DNA of 10,669 nucleotides, taken from the NCBI GenBank assembly GCA_026770615.1, contig MU631357.1, positions 198,707-209,375 of the forward strand, given 5' to 3'. Source of the stretch: Pavlovales sp. CCMP2436 (taxonomy: Eukaryota > Haptophyta > Pavlovophyceae > Pavlovales). Position numbers and translations under genes: made by a program. The notes under the pieces were generated by a model that was not told the DNA's origin, did not search any database, and was given only the letters and a program-made list of their open reading frames with translations. Below, in pieces: positions 6,863-10,669 of the stretch (position 1 is its first letter; the number at the start of each line of letters is the position of its first letter).

Positions 6863-7151
6863 CTGCTACCGCCCGTCGGCGCGCAGCCACGCGACCGCGC
6901 AGTGTTCAAGCACGCGGACCCCGAGCCCGCCGAGCTGCTCGCGCTGCGGATGGCGTGGCTCGCGCGCACGGCCCAGGCGATCGCGCTCTTCGCACTCGCC
7001 ATGCCGCCGCCCGAGCCTTTCGCGTGGCCCGACGCTGTGAAGGAGCGCACGTTCGGCGGGCGCTACGGCTTTCTCAGCGGGTGGAGCGCGCCGTGGCTCG
7101 AGGGCTGGCCGTGGAAGGGTGTCTTCCCCGCACCGTGGACGGGGGCGGCGG
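6863..7151 (+). CDS. Possible exon of an unidentified membrane protein
   Basis: A GC-rich block lies between a TCTGCAG acceptor and a GCGG|GTGAGC donor. The + frame translates to a balanced, Trp-rich peptide with a hydrophobic helix (LARTAQAIALFALAMPP) followed by ERTFGGRYGFLSGW. An internal ATG at 6950 could begin the protein there. The [YF]GG.[YW].FL[ST] word shortly after a first helix faintly recalls FAR-17a/AIG1-type membrane hydrolases, but the rest of that family's helices are not seen. Splicing from UFD1 exon 2 into this block would not keep frame in my model, so I treat it as a separate gene. Confidence 0.35.
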
Positions 7152-7853
7152 GTGAGCGCCGATGGAGGCACCGGCCACGCTGCGAGCCCGACGACGTCGC
7201 CGTCGGTGCCTGAGGATCCGATACTAATGTGCGGACTCTGTCAAAGTCTGTCTAGACATATATTTTTGACATGTAAATTATGGAACTACGAGTCAGTTCT
7301 ATCTAGACTAGCGCTCATGTAAGTATTGCACGCTATGAGTAAATATGACACGTGCGCCAACGTGTGGTTATTCGTCATATAACGAGTCGTCATACTCATT
7401 CGCCTGGGTCAACAGCTTATATTTAAATAGGCTGGAACTGTTTGTAACTTAGAAGCTGTTAAAGCTGTGTTGATGTCCGAGTTTATTGCGTGTTTGTTGC
7501 AATGGCTTACACACCAGCTAGCTAGTTTGCAGATTGTTTGTTATTAATAGTAAATTATTAGCGGCTCAGCATGGTTCACCAGGTGGTGTTCACTCACTGA
7601 ATTGGTCGACGTTAGACATTAGTCCTGTTTGCACAGCAGCGGCGGCAGCAAAATGAACGGGTGCGAGCTGGTCCCAGTCGTAAACAAGTAACTAAGGTTT
7701 TTGGTGTTCACCAGCACAACTATGCTTGAGCGTTTCATTCTGTATTTGCTTGAACGTTTCATATTTTCGGCGACCTGATTTTCAAGCGTTTCATATTTAA
7801 GTACTCAGGCGTTCAATATCGCTCACCCGGCCAACAATTCGTGGAGTTTGCAG
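7152..7853. other. AT-rich gene-free stretch, intron or intergenic
   Basis: No credible reading frame. It starts at a GTGAGC donor and ends at a TTTGCAG acceptor, so it may be a 702-bp intron. Near its end the word GCTTGARCGTTTCAT occurs at 7724 and 7748, with a close variant at 7781 and a weaker one near 7807. Confidence 0.4.
7724..7819 (+). repeat. Degenerate repeats of TTGARCGTTTCAT
   Basis: Copies start at 7724, 7748 and 7781 (the last has TTCAAGCGTTTCAT), with a decayed copy CAGGCGTTCAATAT near 7807. Spacing is 24, 33 and about 26 bp. It may be a degenerate minisatellite or clustered binding sites. Confidence 0.55.
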
Positions 7854-8281
7854 CGCTCCCGCGTGCACCACCAGCGCCCGTCTTCGAGGCCCTCCTCGTT
7901 CTCCCGCATGTTACCTTGGGTGCGGCCATACTTTGGGGTGCCGAGCTGCGGCGCCCACGTCGAGGAGCCCCTCATTGCTGCTCTCGTAGTGCTCTCGTCG
8001 TGGGCGGTGCTGATCACCGTGCCCGAGGTTCTCAGCACCACGCTACCCCGGCTTCCGCAAGCCGCTCGCAGTCGGCAGTGCGTGGCACCCGCGAATTCAA
8101 GTACGCGTCGTGCCGTACGTCCCAGCCGTCGAACAGGGCCAACTGCGCCAACCAATCGCGTTCCCTCGCCCGTGTCAGGTGCGAGATCGCGGTGCGTGCG
8201 CTCGGCGACTGCCCCGCGTTGCATAGGCTGGGCCAGACGTCCATCCACGGTGAACCGCCTCTCTACTTCTTACCCTTCTAA
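7854..8281 (+). CDS. Possible continuation exon, strand uncertain
   Basis: From the acceptor at 7853 the + frame joins the 7151 donor in phase and reads a hydrophobic stretch (EALLVLPHVTLGAAILWG). A second hydrophobic stretch (PLIAALVVLSSWAVLITV) then lies in a different + frame from about 7958. This suggests a frameshift, an unseen short intron, or that the block is not coding on this strand. The minus strand is also open for most of the block, with hydrophilic translations, partly expected opposite a hydrophobic coding strand. No family is recognised. Confidence 0.2.
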
Positions 8282-8521
8282 CCTCCTACCTTTCAACCCC
8301 CCTGACTCCATTACTGCCTCCCCTACTAACCCCTGCGATTACACCTTCACCTCCCGAACTCCAGTCCTTTCCTTCCTACTTCCAATACTACCACCCTCCT
8401 CCTCCCTATCTACTCCCCTACCTCCCTGCCTTGCTGCCTTCATTTCTCACTGTCTGCCCCGACTGTCTGTTCTCGCTGCCTGCTCTACCGAAGTTGTCTG
8501 CTCTCCTATGCCTGCTACCCT
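8272..8521 (+). repeat. Pyrimidine-rich tract
   Basis: About 250 bp is dominated by C and T on the + strand (words such as CCTCCC, CTACC, CCTTCC) and grades into the heptamer array that follows. It looks like decayed simple sequence. No gene is seen. Confidence 0.7.
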
Positions 8522-8636
8522 CTGCTTGCTGCCTGCTGCCTGCTGCCTGCTGCCTGCTGCCTGCTGCCTGCTGCCTGCTGCCTGCTGCCTGCTGCCTGCT
8601 GCTTGCTGCCTGCTGCCTGCTGCCTACTGCTTGCTG
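8522..8636 (-). repeat. Heptamer satellite, inverted copy (CTGCTGC)
   Basis: More than a dozen CTGCTGC/CTGCCTG-phase heptamers, nearly perfect in the middle. On the opposite strand it is the GCAGCAG unit of 1165-1471, so the two arrays are inverted relative to each other about 7 kb apart. This copy is more homogeneous. Confidence 0.95.
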
Positions 8637-8930
8637 TAAGTTGCCTAGCTCTCAGAGCCTGCCCTGGAATCCTCGCCCAAATTACAAGCACAGTACTAAT
8701 TTAATAACAGGTGAGCGGTGCTGATAATAATATTATTTTGTAATCTGATGTTACGCCCAACGAGCGGTAGGTAGCCTTTTCCCCCTGCATGCCCTGCCCA
8801 TAGCGCTCAAATTTATACTCGCACTCGCCCTGCTCGCCCTAACCCTAGCACTCACACGAACCCTACTTTTTTTTTCTTTTTTTTCTTTTTTCTTTTTTTT
8901 TTTACGAACCGCCACCACAATTGGTCTCAG
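8637..8930. other. Gene-free stretch ending in a T-rich splice-acceptor-like tract
   Basis: No credible frame. A short CCCTAACCCTAG patch lies at 8837-8848. From 8867 to 8903 the + strand is almost pure T with single C bases. The next AG is at 8929-8930 (GTCTCAG), a layout typical of a 3' splice site. Confidence 0.5.
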
Positions 8931-9108
8931 TGACTATGGCATGGCGCAGCTCGCCTTCAACGCGCTGGAGCCCGAGGTGCATCTATCGCTATTTCCATAT
9001 TGCTCTGTTCCACACACGCCCCTGTACGCCTTCGGTCTGCTAGGAGTGTGTGTGAGTTTCTTGTTAAACGTCCGTCCCCGGGAGGATCGCACTGAAAATG
9101 AGCGTTGA
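8931..9108 (+). CDS. Possible terminal exon, unidentified protein
   Basis: After the T-rich tract and TCTCAG acceptor, one + frame (phase 2 entry) stays open for 58 codons to TGA at 9106-9108. It reads DYGMAQLAFNALEPEVHL, then a hydrophobic stretch (LYAFGLLGVCVSFLLNV), then a polar end (REDRTENER). AATAAA begins at the base after the stop. Its end overlaps the repeat copy that starts at 9069, which weakens the coding case for the last codons. No upstream partner exon could be fixed. Confidence 0.35.
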
Positions 9109-9152
9109 AATAAAACACTCAGATCCAGGGATCCACTCCGAGCACACGGATA
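9069..9152 (+). repeat. Dispersed repeat, third copy
   Basis: CGTCCGTCCCCGGGAG at 9069 and GAGCACACGGATA at 9140 match the intronic copy (5844 and 5919) with nearly equal spacing. Between them only ACACT, AGTC and GGA.C words align, so the copies are old. Confidence 0.5.
9109..9114 (+). terminator. Candidate polyadenylation signal AATAAA
   Basis: AATAAA begins at the base after the TGA of the possible terminal exon 8931-9108. The short distance is unusual but seen in compact genomes. Confidence 0.3.
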
Positions 9153-9173
9153 CCATCCCCACCGCTGATCAGT

Positions 9174-9548
9174 TCAGACACACGACGATTGACGACGACT
9201 CTCGACTGGCGCGCTGACCGATCTACACTGCATCTCCCCCGCGTCGTCTGAAAATGCAACACTGTATGCAAGCGCGACACACCTACGCGCACGCGACTCC
9301 CAAACCATTACCTCGTCACTAGCCTGTATCAAATATATTGCGATTTTTGCCCCGAGGGACAAAAATCTCAAATATACGCGGCTTATCTGTTGGTCCAGTC
9401 TATCCCACCCCTTGCCGGGGGTGGGCTTCAGGCGCAAGAATTTGGGATGCGGAAAATTGCGGGCTTGCTGGCTCATGATAGTGTTTCGGAAACTTTGAGT
9501 TTGCTGGCTCATATTTGGTTTTGGGTTTCTTGCCGCCTGGGTGGTGTG
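9174..9548 (-). CDS. Open frame downstream of an in-frame TGA, hypothetical
   Basis: On the minus strand this frame is open for about 125 codons directly after the TGA at 9549-9551 and in the same frame as the longer reading frame upstream. The first ATG is at 9512. The sequence is diverse rather than repetitive: a short duplicated word (MSQQ..., twice within 20 residues), then a mixed region containing VYLRFLSLGAKIAIYLIQ and a Ser/Arg-rich end. No domain is recognised. It may be the tail of the upstream protein (stop readthrough, selenocysteine, a recent stop mutation or an intron around the stop), or chance. Confidence 0.3.
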   Translation of the reverse strand, partial: HTTQAARNPKPNMSQQTQSFRNTIMSQQARNFPHPKFLRLKPTPGKGWDRLDQQISRVYLRFLSLGAKIAIYLIQASDEVMVWESRARRCVALAYSVAFSDDAGEMQCRSVSAPVESRRQSSCV

Positions 9549-10226
9549 TCAGCGTGGTTGACGGATGGTTTCAAAGGCCCGTTTGGTAGATGAGCGCATT
9601 GTGCGTGGGTGATTTCCGTGTATGAATATTACGGGCTTGTCCGAAGTTAATGCGTGCTTGTTTGACGGGCCTGCTGCGAATTCGTGGTGTATGGTGGGAC
9701 TAGATGGTCCTGCTTTGGGTGTGGTAGGACTGGCTGCTCCTGGTATTGCGGAGGGTGCGACTCGAGACGGTCTCTTCTGGATGCGCTTTGGGGGTATGAC
9801 TCGAAGCGGTCTCTTCTGGATTTGTTTTCCCACGAGTGGTATGCGTAAGCGTGGTTGGCCTCGGCTAGGCTGAAGGGTGGGCTCAGGCTGCATGAAGGGT
9901 ACGATCGGATCTGCACCTGGGAGTGAGTATTTGTTATTCGGAGGTTGATTGCGCGTCAAGCGTTTTCGTTTGGCAGGAGTTGTCTGTGTGCCGGTGTCCT
10001 TTGGGGGTATGGGCTCATGCTGCATATGTCGGGCCGCCGATACCTTGTTTTGAGCGATGCTGTCCGTTGGGGGTATGGGTTCGAAATGTATGGGTGGTGA
10101 TGATACCTTATTGCCTTGGGCGATGGACACTGCCGCCATTGCGATCACTGCCGCCATTGTTGTCACTGCCGCCATTGCTGTCAGTGTCACTGCCGTCAGT
10201 ACCACTATTGCTGTCAATGCCGCCAT
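9549..10226 (-). CDS. Hypothetical Pro/Lys-rich repeat protein, minus strand
   Basis: Open from an ATG at 10226 to TGA at 9549-9551 (225 residues); the frame is in fact open further upstream to about 10467 without another ATG. The N-terminal 35 residues are Ala/Val/Thr-rich and hydrophobic because they come from the 18-bp minisatellite. Then follow two 22-residue repeats sharing SIAQ, NKVS and HxEPIPPxD/FEPIPPTD features, a basic AKRKRLTRNQ patch, and two repeats of an IQKRPxRVxP unit, then a Pro/Ser/Thr-rich tail. Repeat copies have diverged in bases, with compensating gaps, yet keep frame, which favours coding on this strand. The composition suggests a disordered protein. No family is recognised, and a decayed gene is possible. 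Confidence 0.35.
   Translation of the reverse strand: MAALTAIVVLTAVTLTAMAAVTTMAAVIAMAAVSIAQGNKVSSPPIHFEPIPPTDSIAQNKVSAARHMQHEPIPPKDTGTQTTPAKRKRLTRNQPPNNKYSLPGADPIVPFMQPEPTLQPSRGQPRLRIPLVGKQIQKRPLRVIPPKRIQKRPSRVAPSAIPGAASPTTPKAGPSSPTIHHEFAAGPSNKHALTSDKPVIFIHGNHPRTMRSSTKRAFETIRQPR
9757..9835 (-). repeat. Two tandem 39-bp units
   Basis: The units share GACTCGA, CGGTCTCTTCTGGAT and a following T/G-rich stretch. On the minus strand they encode the two IQKRPxRVxP repeats. The length is a multiple of three. Confidence 0.75.
10001..10132 (-). repeat. Two tandem 66-bp units
   Basis: Both begin TTGGGGGTATGGG on the + strand and contain GATACCTT and GCGATG. They encode the two SIAQ...EPIPP repeats on the minus strand. 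The nucleotide match is modest, the peptide match clearer. Confidence 0.65.
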
Positions 10227-10396
10227 TGCTGTCAGAGCCGCCACATTGCTATCAGTGCCGCAATTGCTGTCACTGCCGCCATTGCTGTCACTGCCGCCAT
10301 TGCTGTCACTGCCGCCATTGCTGTCACTGCCGCCATTGCTGTCACTGCCGCCATTGATGTCAGAGCCGCCATTGCTGTCAGTGCCGCCATTGCTGT
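10129..10396. repeat. 18-bp minisatellite, about 15 copies
   Basis: The unit CTGTCACTGCCGCCATTG repeats almost perfectly from 10267 to 10345 and degenerates on both sides, most strongly toward 10129. As 18 is a multiple of three, all frames repeat every six codons. On the minus strand one frame reads (NGGSDS)n and another (AMAAVT)n; an indel near 10245 switches between them. Confidence 0.95.
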
Positions 10397-10429
10397 GTAT
10401 GTAAGTTTCTAGTAGAAGAAATGCTCTGA

Positions 10430-10654
10430 CGTATCCAGGCGGTGCGCTCCCGTATCCAGGCCGATATTAGTCATATTGTATCCAAAACACCTTCCAAATC
10501 GTATTTGAGTGCACAATCGTATCCAGAGGCGCCTTTTGGACTATCGTATCCAAAACACGCGCAGATCGTATCCTGGAGCTGAAACGTACTCAGCCGGTGC
10601 TCTAGCGTATCCAGCGCCTAATCGTACTCACTGCAGGCTTGCAATTCGTAACCG
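10430..10654. repeat. Array of CGTATCCA-like motifs at about 22-bp spacing
   Basis: CGTATCCA or a close variant (TGTATCCA, CGTATCCT, CGTACTCA, CGTATTT, CGTAACC) starts at 10430, 10451, 10477, 10500, 10518, 10545, 10567, 10585, 10606, 10623 and 10647. Intervals are 17-27 bp with a mean near 21.7. Sequences between motifs are not similar to each other. The intervals are not multiples of three, so this is not a peptide repeat. The array lies upstream of the minus-strand reading frame and may extend beyond the window. Confidence 0.7.
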
Positions 10655-10669
10655 CGCGCGTGGGCGCGG

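Noticed and set aside
7823..8248. Minus-strand frames of 70 and 141 codons with natural-looking hydrophilic sequence
   Set aside because: They need a frameshift at a GGGG run near 8050 to form one protein, and a hydrophilic translation is expected opposite a hydrophobic coding strand. Kept only as an alternative to the + strand model.
8431..8724. Plus-strand frames through the pyrimidine tract and CTGCTGC array
   Set aside because: Translation is a Cys/Leu/Pro/Ala simple repeat with no conserved start or domain.
4364..8848. TTAGGG-like patches at 4364-4387, 5307-5330 and 8837-8848, considered as internal telomere repeats
   Set aside because: Each has at most two imperfect units, which is expected by chance in repeat-rich DNA.
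9404..9425. Hairpin CCCACCCC/GGGGTGGG with a short loop
   Set aside because: No T run or gene end places it as a terminator, and short GC hairpins are common here.
10129..10412. Plus-strand frames of 98-144 codons in the 18-bp minisatellite
   Set aside because: The repeat length is a multiple of three, so the frames stay open automatically and have no non-repeat support comparable to the minus strand.
10430..10654. Motif array considered as a CRISPR
   Set aside because: The motif is only 8 bp and degenerate, spacing varies, and the setting is eukaryotic; there are no cas genes.
1..10669. Search for tRNA, rRNA, riboswitch and prokaryotic operon signals
   Set aside because: No cloverleaf with B-box-like GGTTCGA, rRNA core or Shine-Dalgarno-led gene run was found on either strand.

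Overview
The window looks like nuclear DNA of a eukaryotic microbe, most likely an alga. Coding blocks are short, GC-rich and interrupted by introns with GT...AG borders and very C-rich or T-rich 3' tracts. They sit in more AT-rich DNA packed with microsatellites, minisatellites, homopolymer tracts and short dispersed repeats. No bacterial operon, ribosome-binding site, CRISPR array, rRNA or tRNA gene was seen. I cannot name the species.

The one clearly recognisable gene is a UFD1-family protein on the + strand (4752-6293 in my model, three exons). It starts with a strong signal peptide, whereas ordinary UFD1 is cytosolic or nuclear. A signal-peptide-bearing UFD1 is what algae and apicomplexans with red-derived complex plastids use in SELMA, the ERAD-like machine that imports proteins across the second outermost plastid membrane. 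I infer, and cannot prove, that this is such a sUfd1. That would fit a haptophyte, stramenopile or a similar alga.

Layout. 1-95 is pure G. 96-3100 has no gene I can support. It holds a heptamer satellite (1165-1471), paired dispersed repeats, G-rich tracts, a 34-bp near-palindrome (2313-2346), a 10-bp palindromic array (2548-2597) and a 218-bp element with perfect 19-bp terminal inverted repeats (2718-2935). 3119-4138 carries a probable three-exon minus-strand gene of unknown function. 4139-4751 is the space between the two divergent genes, with a TATA-like box and a small coding-like remnant. 4752-6293 is the UFD1 gene. Its second intron carries a repeat insertion, flanked by an 18-bp direct duplication, exactly at the exon border.

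6294-9173 holds possible exons of one or more unidentified + strand genes (6863-7151, 7854-8281, 8931-9108), separated by AT-rich DNA, a pyrimidine-rich tract and a second heptamer satellite in inverted orientation. 9174-10226 is a long minus-strand reading frame, proline- and lysine-rich with internal protein repeats and interrupted by one in-frame TGA. Upstream of it lie an 18-bp minisatellite and a striking array of a CGTATCCA-like motif spaced about 22 bp apart (10430-10654).

Only the UFD1 gene has a role I can argue for. The other models rest on reading frame, splice phase and composition. All coordinates and alignments were made by eye.
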